This document shows positions 42,983 through 51,784 of a stretch of DNA of 60,551 bases, piece after piece. The notes beneath the pieces were generated by a model. It was given only the letters and a program-made list of their open reading frames with translations. It was not told the DNA's origin and made no database searches. The DNA comes from Zoogloea sp035335645 (lineage in GTDB: Bacteria; Pseudomonadota; Gammaproteobacteria; Burkholderiales; Rhodocyclaceae): assembly GCA_035335645.1 (NCBI GenBank), contig DAOQMM010000008.1, forward strand, positions 1 to 60,551. The letters are read 5' to 3'. Every line of letters begins with the position of its first letter. Position 1 is the first letter of the stretch. The position numbers and the translations under genes were made by a program.

Positions 42983-43687
42983 ATGATCGACCTGCACTAC
43001 TGGACCACCCCCAACGGCCACAAGATCACCCTGTTCCTGGAGGAAACCGGCCTGCCCTACCGCATCGTGCCGGTGAACATCGGGCGCGGCGAGCAGTTCC
43101 AGCCAGACTTCCTGCGCATCGCCCCCAACAACCGTATTCCGGCCATCGTCGACCACGCCCCGGCCGATGGCGGCGCGCCCGTGTCGGTCTTTGAATCTGG
43201 TGCCATCCTCCTTTACCTGGCCGAAAAGACCGGGCGCTTTCTCTCCACCGAACTGCGCGTGCGCCTCGACACCCTGCAATGGCTGTTCTGGCAGATGGGC
43301 GGACTCGGTCCCATGGCGGGCCAGAACCACCACTTCGTGCAGTACGCCCCCGAACGCATCCCCTACGCCATCGAACGCTACGTCAAGGAGACCGCCCGCC
43401 TCTACGCCGTGCTCGACCGCCGTCTGGCCGACCGGGACTTCATCGCGGGCGCAGACTATTCGATCGCCGATATGGCCTGCTACCCGTGGATCGTGCCCCA
43501 CGACCGCCAGCAACAGGACCTCGCGCACTTTCCCCACCTCGCCCGCTGGTTCGACGCCATCCGGGCACGACCCGCCACCGTGCGCGCCTACGCCCTGGCC
43601 GAGCGCATCCACGCCGCCCCCGTGGTGGATGATGCCGCCCGCCAGGTCCTGTTCGGACAGGACGCCGGCACCGTGAAACGCCCCTAG
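42983..43687 (+). CDS. Glutathione S-transferase-family protein (YfcG/YghU-like)
   Basis: A 234-residue GST. The N-terminal thioredoxin-like domain reads DLHYWTTPNGHKITLFLEE, which lacks the CxxC pair and carries the T-P-N segment seen in YfcG-type enzymes. The glutathione-binding FESGAILLYLAEK follows. The C-terminal helical domain contains FIAGADYSIADMACYPWI. YfcG/YghU members have disulfide-bond reductase activity with glutathione. It is cytoplasmic. Confidence 0.9.
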   Translation: MIDLHYWTTPNGHKITLFLEETGLPYRIVPVNIGRGEQFQPDFLRIAPNNRIPAIVDHAPADGGAPVSVFESGAILLYLAEKTGRFLSTELRVRLDTLQWLFWQMGGLGPMAGQNHHFVQYAPERIPYAIERYVKETARLYAVLDRRLADRDFIAGADYSIADMACYPWIVPHDRQQQDLAHFPHLARWFDAIRARPATVRAYALAERIHAAPVVDDAARQVLFGQDAGTVKRP

Positions 43688-43798
43688 CCCGCGGCACGGG
43701 CGGGCCGATTCCGGTAGAATGCCCGCCTCCCTGAAGCTGCCTCCGCCCTGGGCCCGGGACTGCTTCCCCCTCCACCCGGCCCGCGCCTCCCGCCGTCC

Positions 43799-45556
43799 AT
43801 GACTGACGCCATCGAACGCTTCGACCAGCTCGACCTGCAACCGGCGATCCTCGCCGCTCTGGCCGAGATCGGGTACGAAACCCCTTCGCCCATCCAGGCC
43901 GCCTGCATTCCCCACCTCCTCGCAGGCCAGGACATCCTCGGCGAAGCCCAGACCGGCACCGGCAAGACCGCCGCCTTCGCCCTGCCGGCCCTCGACCGGG
44001 TGGACCTCGCCCGCCGCGAACCCCAGGTGCTGGTCCTCACGCCCACCCGCGAGCTGGCCATCCAGGTGGCCGAGGCCTTCCAGCGCTACGCCAGCCGGAT
44101 GGCCGGCTTCCACGTGCTGCCCCTTTACGGCGGCCAGAGCATGGTCGTGCAGTTGCGCCAGCTCCAGCGCGGCGCCCACGTCATCGTCGGCACGCCGGGC
44201 CGCATCATGGACCACATCGAGCGCAAGAGCCTCAACCTGGACGGCCTCGCCACCCTGATCCTCGACGAAGCCGACGAAATGCTGCGCATGGGCTTTATCG
44301 ACGACGTGGAGTGGATCCTCGAACACACCCCCGCCGAGCGGCAGACCGCCCTGTTTTCCGCCACGATGCCGGACGCCATCCGGCGGGTCGCCCACCGCTA
44401 TCTGCGCGAACCCCGCGAGGTGAAGATCAAGGCCGCCACGGCAACCGTCTCCACCATCCACCAGCGCTACCTGCAGATCGCTGGCGCCCACAAGCTCGAC
44501 GCCCTGACCCGCATCCTCGAAGTGGAAGACGACTTCGACGCCGCCATCGTCTTCGTGCGCACCAAGACCGCCACCGTGGAGCTCGCCGAAAAGCTTGAAG
44601 CCCGCGGTTACGCCGCTGCCTGCCTCAACGGCGACATGACCCAGCAGCTGCGCGAGCGGGTCATCGAGCAGCTCAAGGCCGAAACCCTCGACATCGTCGT
44701 CGCCACCGACGTGGCCGCCCGCGGCATCGATGTGCCGCGCATCAGCCACGTCATCAATTACGACATCCCCTACGACACCGAAGCCTACGTCCATCGCATC
44801 GGCCGCACTGGCCGCGCCGGGCGCACCGGCAATGCCATCCTCTTTGTCGCCCCACGGGAAAACCACCTCCTGCGCCAGATCGAACGTGCCACCCGCCAGC
44901 CTATCGAAGCGCTCAAGCTGCCCAGCCGCGAGGCCGTCGCCGACAAGCGCGTCGCCGCCTTCCGCCAGCAGGTGGCCGAAGTTCTGGCGTCCGAGGAACT
45001 GGACTTCTTCCTCGACGTCATCGCCGGCATCGAGGACGCACACGACGCCGAAATCCACGAGATCGCCGCCGCCCTCGCCTTCCTGGCCCAGAAGGAACGC
45101 CCGCTGCAGATGCCCGACAACGGCCAGCCCGACATCGCCCAGTTTGCCGGCAGCACCCAGCGCGAACGTCCGGCCCGCGAAAACCGCGGCGAGATCCTCG
45201 AACGTCGCCGTGACTACGCCGAAGGGCGCCTGATGCGCTATCGCATCGACGTGGGTCGCGAACACCTGGCCAGCCCCCGCGACATCGTCGGCGCAATCGC
45301 CAACGAAGGCGGCATCGACAGCCGCTACATCGGCCAGATCAACCTCTACGAAGACTACAGCACCGTCGAACTGCCCGCCAATCTACCGCCCGACGTGGTG
45401 CAGACCCTGCGCCGCGCCCGCGTTCGCCAGCAGGCCCTCAACCTGCGCCCGGCCAGCGCCGAGGAATCCGCGCGCCCGCGCGGCGGGCGTCCAGCCGGAA
45501 AGCCGCCCCGCAAGGACGGCCCTGGCGGCTTCAAGCCACGCAAACCCCGCGCCTGA
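43799..45556 (+). CDS. deaD: DEAD-box ATP-dependent RNA helicase (DeaD/CsdA-like)
   Basis: A 585-residue helicase. The Q motif is YETPSPIQ, motif I AQTGTGKTAAF, motif II LILDEADEML, motif III FSATMP, and motif VI YVHRIGRTGRAG. A C-terminal DbpA-type RNA-binding domain follows (about 470-545, ASPRDIVGAIANEGGIDSRY), and the tail is basic and rich in Arg/Pro/Lys. It unwinds short RNA duplexes in ribosome assembly and cold-shock translation. It is monocistronic by spacing. Confidence 0.93.
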   Translation: MTDAIERFDQLDLQPAILAALAEIGYETPSPIQAACIPHLLAGQDILGEAQTGTGKTAAFALPALDRVDLARREPQVLVLTPTRELAIQVAEAFQRYASRMAGFHVLPLYGGQSMVVQLRQLQRGAHVIVGTPGRIMDHIERKSLNLDGLATLILDEADEMLRMGFIDDVEWILEHTPAERQTALFSATMPDAIRRVAHRYLREPREVKIKAATATVSTIHQRYLQIAGAHKLDALTRILEVEDDFDAAIVFVRTKTATVELAEKLEARGYAAACLNGDMTQQLRERVIEQLKAETLDIVVATDVAARGIDVPRISHVINYDIPYDTEAYVHRIGRTGRAGRTGNAILFVAPRENHLLRQIERATRQPIEALKLPSREAVADKRVAAFRQQVAEVLASEELDFFLDVIAGIEDAHDAEIHEIAAALAFLAQKERPLQMPDNGQPDIAQFAGSTQRERPARENRGEILERRRDYAEGRLMRYRIDVGREHLASPRDIVGAIANEGGIDSRYIGQINLYEDYSTVELPANLPPDVVQTLRRARVRQQALNLRPASAEESARPRGGRPAGKPPRKDGPGGFKPRKPRA

Positions 45557-45575
45557 AGACTGACCGGGCCACCCT

Positions 45576-45594
45576 GCCCCGGCCCGGCCGGGGC
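45576..45594. terminator. GC-rich hairpin after deaD
   Basis: GCCCCGGC (45576-45583) pairs with GCCGGGGC (45587-45594) around CCG, 19 nt after the deaD stop. No T-tract follows, so it may be a pause or mRNA-stabilising structure instead of a true intrinsic terminator. Confidence 0.4.
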
Positions 45595-45724
45595 CGATTC
45601 AGCCGCGCCAGCATCGGGCGCCCCCGCGCGCCGCGTCCAGACCTGTCAAAGTGTCGCGAGTGCGCGTTGCTTCGCCCCCACAGTCGCTTGCTGACCCGGC
45701 CCGAGCCTATCCAGCTCTGTTAAA

Positions 45725-45742
45725 CTGCAACATTTCAGTCAT
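45725..45742 (+). promoter_or_regulatory. Weak Pho-box candidate
   Basis: CTGCAAC-ATTT-CAGTCAT has the 7-4-7 spacing of PhoB direct repeats, with 4 and 6 of 7 positions matching CTGTCAT. It lies 20 bp before the phosphate-transport gene pair. Low confidence. Confidence 0.25.
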
Positions 45743-45762
45743 CACGTTGCAATAAACAGCCC

Positions 45763-46389
45763 ATGTTTGGACGTCTCCTGCCCCAGGAAGGGCAATTTTT
45801 CGAGTATTTCAATGCCCACGCGGCGCAGATCGTGCTCGGCGCCCAGGAACTCGTCGCGCTGATGGAAGACCTCTCCAGCGCCGACCGTCGCATCTCTGCC
45901 ATCGAGGGCATCGAACAGAGCGCCGACCGCATCACCCACGACACCATTGCCCAGCTCCACAAGAGCTTCATCACGCCCCTCGACCGGGACGAGATCCACA
46001 GTCTCATCAATGCGATGGACGACATCCTCGACACCGTCCAGGACGTGGCCGAGTGCACCACCCTCTACCACCTCCAGCGCAGCACGCCGGAGGCTGTCCA
46101 GCTCGCCAACATCAGCCTGTCCTGCTGCACCCGCGTCAAGATCATCGTCGGGCTCATCTCCAACATGGACAACGCCAGCGCCATCCTGCAGACCTGCCAG
46201 GAAATCGACCGCCTCGAGACCGATGCCGACCGCATCATGCGCGCCGCCATGTCGCGCCTGTTCCGGGATGAGCGGGACGCCCTCCAGGTCATGAAGCTCA
46301 AGGCCATCTACGAGCAGCTCGAATCCATCACCGACCGCTGCGAGGACGTCGCCAAGATCGTCGAAGGCATCGTGCTCGAAAACGCCTGA
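45763..46389 (+). CDS. DUF47/PhoU-like phosphate transport regulator
   Basis: A 208-residue all-helical protein of the TIGR00153/DUF47 family, related to PhoU. It shows repeated acidic helices such as IEQSADRITHDTIAQLHK and LETDADRIMRAAMSRLFRDE, which in PhoU relatives coordinate metal clusters. It sits 7 nt before the Pit transporter gene, the usual pairing, and probably restrains or tunes phosphate uptake through it. Confidence 0.9.
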   Translation: MFGRLLPQEGQFFEYFNAHAAQIVLGAQELVALMEDLSSADRRISAIEGIEQSADRITHDTIAQLHKSFITPLDRDEIHSLINAMDDILDTVQDVAECTTLYHLQRSTPEAVQLANISLSCCTRVKIIVGLISNMDNASAILQTCQEIDRLETDADRIMRAAMSRLFRDERDALQVMKLKAIYEQLESITDRCEDVAKIVEGIVLENA

Positions 46390-46396
46390 GTCCGTC

Positions 46397-47404
46397 ATGG
46401 AATCCCTGCATATCAGCCTCTGGGTGGTCACCGGGCTGGTGGTCGTGGCGCTGCTCTTTGATTTCATGAACGGCTTCCACGACGCCGCCAACGCCATCGC
46501 GACGGTCGTCTCCACCGGCGTGCTCAAGCCCCACCAGGCCGTCGCCTGGGCCGCCTTCTTCAACTTCGTCGCCCTCTTCGTGTTCCACCTCAAGGTGGCC
46601 AGCACCGTCGGAAAGGGCATCGTCGATCCCGCCGCGGTCGATCATTTCCTGATCTTCGGCGCCCTCATCGGCGCCATCGCCTGGAACGTCATCACCTGGT
46701 ACTACGGCATCCCGTCGAGCTCGTCCCACGCCCTCATCGGCGGACTGGTCGGCGCCGCCATGGCCAAGGCCGGCACTGCGCCGCTGATCTCGGCGGGCAT
46801 CTGGAAGACCGTCGCATTCATCCTCGTCTCACCCCTGGTGGGCTACCTGCTCGGCTCGCTGATGCTGGTCATCGTCGCCTGGATCTGCCGGCACAAGCCC
46901 CAGCGCCGGGTGGACAAATGGTTCCGCCGCCTGCAACTCGTCTCCGCGGCGCTGTACAGCCTGGGACACGGCGGCAACGACGCCCAGAAGACCGTGGGCA
47001 TCATCTGGATGCTCCTCATCGCCGCCGGCGTCACCGCCCAGGGTGATCCGGTGCCCATGTGGGTGGTTGTCCTGTGTTACCTCGCCATTGGCCTCGGCAC
47101 CCTGTTCGGCGGCTGGCGCATCGTCAAGACCATGGGCCAGCGCCTCACCAAGCTCAAACCGGTGGGCGGCTTCTGCGCCGAGACCGGCGGTGCGCTGACC
47201 CTGTTCATGGCGTCCAGCCTGGGCATCCCCGTATCCACCACCCACACCATCACCGGCGCCATCGTCGGCGTGGGCTCGGTACGCCGAACCGCCGCCGTGC
47301 GCTGGGGCCTCGCCGGCACCATCGTGTGGGCCTGGGTCCTCACCATCCCGTGCTCGGCCCTGATCGCCGCACTGGCTTACTGGGCAGGGCTTCAGATCAT
47401 GTGA
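46397..47404 (+). CDS. pit: Low-affinity inorganic phosphate transporter (Pit family)
   Basis: A 335-residue membrane permease with about 10 hydrophobic helices. The duplicated Pit signatures are visible: FDFMNGFHDAANAIATVVST near the N-terminus and GHGGNDAQKTVGIIW in the second half. WYGIPSSSSHALIGGL and GIPVSTTHTITGAIVGVGS form the matching re-entrant segments. It imports metal-phosphate with protons. It is cotranscribed with the DUF47 gene upstream. Confidence 0.93.
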   Translation: MESLHISLWVVTGLVVVALLFDFMNGFHDAANAIATVVSTGVLKPHQAVAWAAFFNFVALFVFHLKVASTVGKGIVDPAAVDHFLIFGALIGAIAWNVITWYYGIPSSSSHALIGGLVGAAMAKAGTAPLISAGIWKTVAFILVSPLVGYLLGSLMLVIVAWICRHKPQRRVDKWFRRLQLVSAALYSLGHGGNDAQKTVGIIWMLLIAAGVTAQGDPVPMWVVVLCYLAIGLGTLFGGWRIVKTMGQRLTKLKPVGGFCAETGGALTLFMASSLGIPVSTTHTITGAIVGVGSVRRTAAVRWGLAGTIVWAWVLTIPCSALIAALAYWAGLQIM

Positions 47405-47472
47405 CGGTCCGCTTGACGCGCGCGGGGAATCATCCGATCCTCGCGCCCGTCCGAATCTGCAGATCTCCCTCG

Positions 47473-47715
47473 ATGGCGCCTCCGACCCTCAAACAGCAAA
47501 AGACCTTCGCCCTCATCCGCATCATTGGCGGCATGGCTTCCGCCGGCGTGCTCGGCTATTCCTTCGTCAGCAACGTCCTGGCGGGAGCCCCCGCCGAAGG
47601 CGCCCTCCTGGCGACGGGCCTGATGGCCTTCCTCGCGCTGGCCTACGCCGGCTATTACACCCGCGTCCTCGGCCGCGTCGCCCAAGCCGAGCAACAGGCT
47701 GCCGACAAGCCTTGA
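47473..47715 (+). CDS. Small two-helix membrane protein, unknown
   Basis: An 80-residue protein with two membrane helices (about 13-35, LIRIIGGMASAGVLGYSFV, and 42-62, LLATGLMAFLALAYAGYY) and a polar acidic tail. I do not recognise the family. It starts 68 bp after pit and its stop overlaps the TTG start of the DUF1615 lipoprotein, which supports it as a translated gene. Confidence 0.65.
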   Translation: MAPPTLKQQKTFALIRIIGGMASAGVLGYSFVSNVLAGAPAEGALLATGLMAFLALAYAGYYTRVLGRVAQAEQQAADKP

Positions 47716-48965
47716 AGCAACGCAGGCTTCTCGCCGCCTGGACCTTGGCCGCCACACTGGCCGGATGCGCCACCACCGGCCCGCTGGAATCCCGACCTTC
47801 GCCCACCCTGCCGCCGGCGCCGGGTTCGCCCACTCCGCGGGCACCGGCCGACATAGATCGCCCACGCCCTGTCTCGCCCGCGCCTGCTCCAATTGGCACC
47901 GCCCCCACGCCACCCGCACCGCCCCCGATACCGAGCGCCCAGGACGGTCGCGCCCTGATCGCCCGCTTCCTGCCGCCGGGCGTCAGTGACCGGGAGGGCT
48001 GGGCGACCGACCTCCACACCGCCTTCACGGCCCTGCATCTGTCCCTCACGCCGGACACGATCTGCGCCGCGGTTGCCGTCATCGAACAGGAGTCCAGCTT
48101 CCAGGCCGACCCCGCGGTGCCTGGCCTGCCCAAGATCGTCTGGCGGGAACTCGAAGCACGTCGCCAGCGCTATCACCTTCCCAGGCTGATGCTCGACGCC
48201 GCACTCCTCGCCCCCTCCCCGGACGGCCGCAGCTACCGAGCACGCATCGACGCCCTACGCACCGAAAAACAGATGAGCGCCCTGTTCGAGGAGATGATCT
48301 CCGAGTTTCCCCAGGGCAAGACGCTCTTCGCCGATTACAACCCCGTGCGCACCGGCGGCCCGATGCAGGTGAGCATCGCCTTCGCCCAGGACCAGATCCG
48401 CGAGAAGCCCTACCCGTATCCCCGTCGTGGCAGCGTGCGCGACGAAGTCTTCACGCGCCGCGGCGGCGTGTATTTCGGGGTGGCCATCCTGCTCGATTAC
48501 CCAGCGCCCTACAGCCGCCTCCTGTACCGCTTCGCCGACTTCAACGCGGGTCGCTACAGCAGCCGCAATGCAGCCTTCCAAAACGCCGTGGCGCGCCTCT
48601 CCGGCCAAGCGCTGACGCCGGACGGCGACCTCCTGCGTTATCGCGACGGAGCGCCCTCGTCCGAGCCCAGCGCCACCTACTCGGCGCTGAGCACGCTCGG
48701 CGGCCGCCTCGGCCTGAGTCCGGCGGAGATCGCCCGCGACCTGCGCCTCGAGAAAACCTCCCAGTTTGCCCAAACCCCGCTCTACATTCGTATCTTTACC
48801 CTGGCCGACAGTCTCGACGGTCGTCGCCAGCCCCGCGAAATCCTGCCCGAGATCGACCTGAAGAGCCCCAAGATCCAGCGCAAGCTGACCACCGCCTGGT
48901 TCGCCGAAAGGGTCGATGCCCGTCACCGCACCTGCCTTGGCCGCGACCGCTCCTTCGCCCCGTGA
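47712..48965 (+). CDS. DUF1615 lipoprotein
   Basis: A 417-residue predicted lipoprotein with a TTG start overlapping the upstream stop. The signal peptide ends in a lipobox LAGC (Cys19). A proline-rich linker (about 25-75) is followed by a globular periplasmic domain with CAAVAVIEQESSF and DYNPVRTGGPMQVSIAFAQ. This pattern recalls the lytic-transglycosylase-like fold of DUF1615 proteins, where the Glu in IEQESS would be catalytic. Enzymatic function is inferred. Confidence 0.8.
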   Translation: MKQRRLLAAWTLAATLAGCATTGPLESRPSPTLPPAPGSPTPRAPADIDRPRPVSPAPAPIGTAPTPPAPPPIPSAQDGRALIARFLPPGVSDREGWATDLHTAFTALHLSLTPDTICAAVAVIEQESSFQADPAVPGLPKIVWRELEARRQRYHLPRLMLDAALLAPSPDGRSYRARIDALRTEKQMSALFEEMISEFPQGKTLFADYNPVRTGGPMQVSIAFAQDQIREKPYPYPRRGSVRDEVFTRRGGVYFGVAILLDYPAPYSRLLYRFADFNAGRYSSRNAAFQNAVARLSGQALTPDGDLLRYRDGAPSSEPSATYSALSTLGGRLGLSPAEIARDLRLEKTSQFAQTPLYIRIFTLADSLDGRRQPREILPEIDLKSPKIQRKLTTAWFAERVDARHRTCLGRDRSFAP

Positions 48966-49103
48966 ATCCCTTGTCCCACGGGGGCTTTCCTTGATCCAGA
49001 CCAAGCGCCGGAGCCCCCTGCGGATCGTACAATCGAGTACAAATCACCTCTAAAAGACGTGGTTTAATCTCGAAAAAATTCACGACCAAGGGAGAACAAC
49101 ACC

Positions 49104-50399
49104 ATGACTGTGCAGGAACAATACGCCGCCAAGCGCATGAGCGCCGCGGAGGCCATTCGTCACGTCCACAATGGCGACACCATCATCGTGCCGACCGCCG
49201 TGGCCGAACCGCCCGCCCTGCTCAACGCCCTCTCGGAGCACCGTCGCGATTTCCACGACGTGAAGGTTTCCCAGATCCTCGCGGTACGCAAGATGGGTTA
49301 CCTGGACCCGACCACCGCCCAGCACGTGCGTCACGTCGCCTACTTCTTCAGCGGCGCCACCCGGCCGGGCTTCCACGAAGATGTGGTGGACTTCCGCCCC
49401 AGCTATTTCTCCGAAATGCCGCAGCTCATCGAACGCGGCCTGATGCCTGCCGAAGTCGTCTTCACGCAGGCCTCGCCGATGGACGCACACGGTTACTTCT
49501 CCCTCGGCCTCGCCGCCGACTACACGATGGCGGCCATCAGCAAGGCCCGCGCGGTGATCCTCGAGGTCAACGAGAACGTCCCCTACGCCTTCGGCAACAA
49601 CCAGGTGCACATCTCCCAGGTCACCGCCCTGGTCGAGAACAATGAACCGGTGCTCGAGGTCGGTCTGCCCGCCATCGGCCCGGTGCAGGAAGCCATCGGC
49701 AAGTACGTGGCCGACATGATCGAAGACGGCTCCACCCTGCAGATCGGCTATGGCGGCATCCCCGACGCCGTGGTGATGCAGCTCACCCACAAGCACGACC
49801 TGGGCATTCACACCGAAATGATCGGCGACGGCATCCTGACGCTAATCGAGTCGGGCGCCGTCACCAACCGCCGCAAGAACTACCTGCCCGGCAAGATGGT
49901 CGCTACCTTTGCCCTCGGCTCCAAGAAGCTCTACAACTGGATCGACCGCAACCCGGCCTTCGAGATGCATCCGGTGGACTTCACCAACGATCCCTACCTG
50001 GCCGGCCTCAACGACAACCTGGTGTCCATCAACGCCACGCTGGAGATCGACTTCCTCGGCCAGTGCGGTTCCGAGAGCCTGGGCCCGATTCCCTACTCCG
50101 GCACCGGCGGCCAGTCCGATTTCGTCCGTGCGGCCAACCGCTCCAAGGGCGGCAAGTCCTTCATCGTGCTGCCCTCCACGGCCAAGAACGACACCATCTC
50201 GCGCATCGTGCCGACCCTCACGCCGGGCACCCACGTGTCCACCAGCAAGAACGACATCAACTACGTCGTGACCGAGTTCGGTGTCGCCCAGCTGCGCGGC
50301 AAGACCGCCAAGGAACGTACCCGGGCGCTGATCAGCATTGCGCATCCCAAGTTCCGCGACGAGCTCACCGAGACCGCCAAGAAGATGCACCTGCTGTAA
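49104..50399 (+). CDS. Acetyl-CoA hydrolase/CoA-transferase family protein
   Basis: A 431-residue CoA-transferase of the 4-hydroxybutyrate/butyrate CoA-transferase type. Both domains are present: an N-terminal region with NGDTIIVPTAVAEPPAL, then LQIGYGGIPDAVVMQL and LGIHTEMIGDGIL carrying the catalytic Glu, and GTGGQSDFVRAANRSKGGK. It probably moves CoA between acetate and another acyl-CoA. GGGAG lies 9-13 nt before the ATG. It is a single gene with a strong hairpin downstream. Confidence 0.88.
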   Translation: MTVQEQYAAKRMSAAEAIRHVHNGDTIIVPTAVAEPPALLNALSEHRRDFHDVKVSQILAVRKMGYLDPTTAQHVRHVAYFFSGATRPGFHEDVVDFRPSYFSEMPQLIERGLMPAEVVFTQASPMDAHGYFSLGLAADYTMAAISKARAVILEVNENVPYAFGNNQVHISQVTALVENNEPVLEVGLPAIGPVQEAIGKYVADMIEDGSTLQIGYGGIPDAVVMQLTHKHDLGIHTEMIGDGILTLIESGAVTNRRKNYLPGKMVATFALGSKKLYNWIDRNPAFEMHPVDFTNDPYLAGLNDNLVSINATLEIDFLGQCGSESLGPIPYSGTGGQSDFVRAANRSKGGKSFIVLPSTAKNDTISRIVPTLTPGTHVSTSKNDINYVVTEFGVAQLRGKTAKERTRALISIAHPKFRDELTETAKKMHLL

Positions 50400-50450
50400 G
50401 CCGGCCCACCGCCGCGCCCCCGCCGGGGCGGTGCGGCAGCGGTGCCCGTT

Positions 50451-50487
50451 CCGGGGCCCGTCACGGTTCTGCCGTGCCGGGCCCCGG
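50451..50487. terminator. Long GC-rich hairpin between convergent genes
   Basis: CCGGGGCCCG (50451-50460) pairs with CGGGCCCCGG (50478-50487), and inside it CACGG (50462-50466) pairs with CCGTG (50472-50476) around TTCTG; only one T/C mismatch interrupts 15 bp. A smaller inverted repeat CACCGCC/GGCGGTG lies just before it (50407-50433). It sits between the convergent CoA-transferase and rlmJ. No T-tract is present. Confidence 0.5.
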
Positions 50488-50492
50488 TGCGT

Positions 50493-51338
50493 TCACGGGA
50501 TCTGCGACTCCAGGACGAAGTCCGCACCGTCATCCTGGGCCAGCACATCCTTGAGCCACGGCAGTACCGTCTTCAGCGTCTCCGGCAGGGTCCACGGCGG
50601 ATTGATCACGAAGAGCCCGCTGCCGTGCATTCCGAAGCCGTCCTCGGATGGCTTCTTCACGTCCAGGCTCACGTGCAGCCAGCTGTCGAGGGGCAGGCGC
50701 TTGAGCTTCTCGGGCAGCTCGCGGGCGTGCATTGTGGTAAGGCGCGGGTACCACACCACATACGTACCCGTCGCAAAACGCCGCAGACACTCCTTGAGCG
50801 CCGTCAGCACGGTACGGTAATCGGTCTTCACCTCGTAGGGCGGATCGATCAACACCAGTGCCCGCCGCGACGGTGGCGGCAGGAAGGCATTGATGCCGGT
50901 GAAGCCGTCCTCCTCCTTGATCATCACCTTGCTGCCCGCCTCGGCGAAGGTCTGGTGCAGCAGGCGGTTGTCTGCCGGATGCAGTTCGAACAGGCGCATG
51001 CGGTCCTGCTCCCGCAGCAGCGGCGCCGCGCAGCACGGCGAGCCCGGATAGAGGCGCAGCCGGCCCGGCGGATTGAGATCCCGCACGATGCGCAGATAGC
51101 TCTTCAGCTCGGCCGGCACGTCCTTGCGCGCCAGCAGCCGGGCCACGCCGTCCTCGAACTCGGCGTTCTTGCGCGCAAAGGCCTCTTCCAGCCCGTAGCA
51201 GCCGGCCCCCGCGTGGGTGTCGATGTACAGATAGGGCTTGTCCTTGCGGTTGAAGTATTCCAGCAACTGGACGAGGACGAAGTGCTTGAGCACGTCGGCG
51301 TGGTTGCCGGCGTGAAAGGCGTGGCGGTAGCTCAGCAT
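50493..51338 (-). CDS. rlmJ: 23S rRNA (adenine-2030-N6)-methyltransferase
   Basis: A 281-residue RlmJ. The N-terminus SYRHAFHAGNHADVLKHFVL is the family hallmark, IDTHAGAGCYGL is the SAM-binding loop, and LVLIDPPYEVK carries the DPPY catalytic motif for N6-adenine methylation. It modifies A2030 of 23S rRNA. Length equals that of E. coli RlmJ. Transcribed away from the MazG-like gene's end, 82 bp apart. Confidence 0.94.
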   Translation of the reverse strand: MLSYRHAFHAGNHADVLKHFVLVQLLEYFNRKDKPYLYIDTHAGAGCYGLEEAFARKNAEFEDGVARLLARKDVPAELKSYLRIVRDLNPPGRLRLYPGSPCCAAPLLREQDRMRLFELHPADNRLLHQTFAEAGSKVMIKEEDGFTGINAFLPPPSRRALVLIDPPYEVKTDYRTVLTALKECLRRFATGTYVVWYPRLTTMHARELPEKLKRLPLDSWLHVSLDVKKPSEDGFGMHGSGLFVINPPWTLPETLKTVLPWLKDVLAQDDGADFVLESQIP

Positions 51339-51420
51339 GGCAGGCGTGGCGCCGGTCGGCGCGGGACGGTCAGGGGCGCGATGCTATCACCTCGGCCCGC
51401 CTGTCGCTGCGCCGTGTACG

Positions 51421-51777
51421 TCACTCCGGCGCGTTGTACTTGCGGCGCGAGCCGCGGAAGCGTTCCACGGGGTACTTGGCGGCGTTTTTCTCGAGCTTGG
51501 CCAGCGCCGCCACGCCCAGGTCGATTCCTGCCCGGTCGGCGATGAGCAGCAGATAGAGCAGCACATCCGCGCATTCGTCCGCCAGTGCCTCACGACCGAC
51601 CGGATCGGACGGCAGTGCATCGATCTCCGCGTCGGGTCGCCACTGGATCAGCTCCAGCAGTTCCCCCGCCTCCAGATTGAGGGACACGATCAGGTGGCGC
51701 AGGGCATGGAACTGGCCCCAGTCGCGCTCGTCACGAAAGGCCTTTACACGGCGCTGGAGCGCGTCCAGATCACTCAT
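51421..51777 (-). CDS. MazG-like nucleotide pyrophosphohydrolase
   Basis: A 118-residue all-alpha NTP pyrophosphatase. The metal-binding motif is split as LEAGELLELIQW and LADECADVLLYLLL, giving the E-x-x-E then E-x-x-D pattern of the MazG/RS21-C6 group. RGSRRKYN closes the protein. It likely removes non-canonical dNTPs. The enoyl-CoA hydratase gene ends 7 bp upstream on the same strand, so the two could share a transcript. Confidence 0.9.
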   Translation of the reverse strand: MSDLDALQRRVKAFRDERDWGQFHALRHLIVSLNLEAGELLELIQWRPDAEIDALPSDPVGREALADECADVLLYLLLIADRAGIDLGVAALAKLEKNAAKYPVERFRGSRRKYNAPE

Positions 51778-51784
51778 GGCGCGA

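Noticed and set aside
42863..45265. 800-codon minus-strand frame opposite GST and deaD
   Set aside because: Same kind of shadow; both plus-strand genes have full motif sets.
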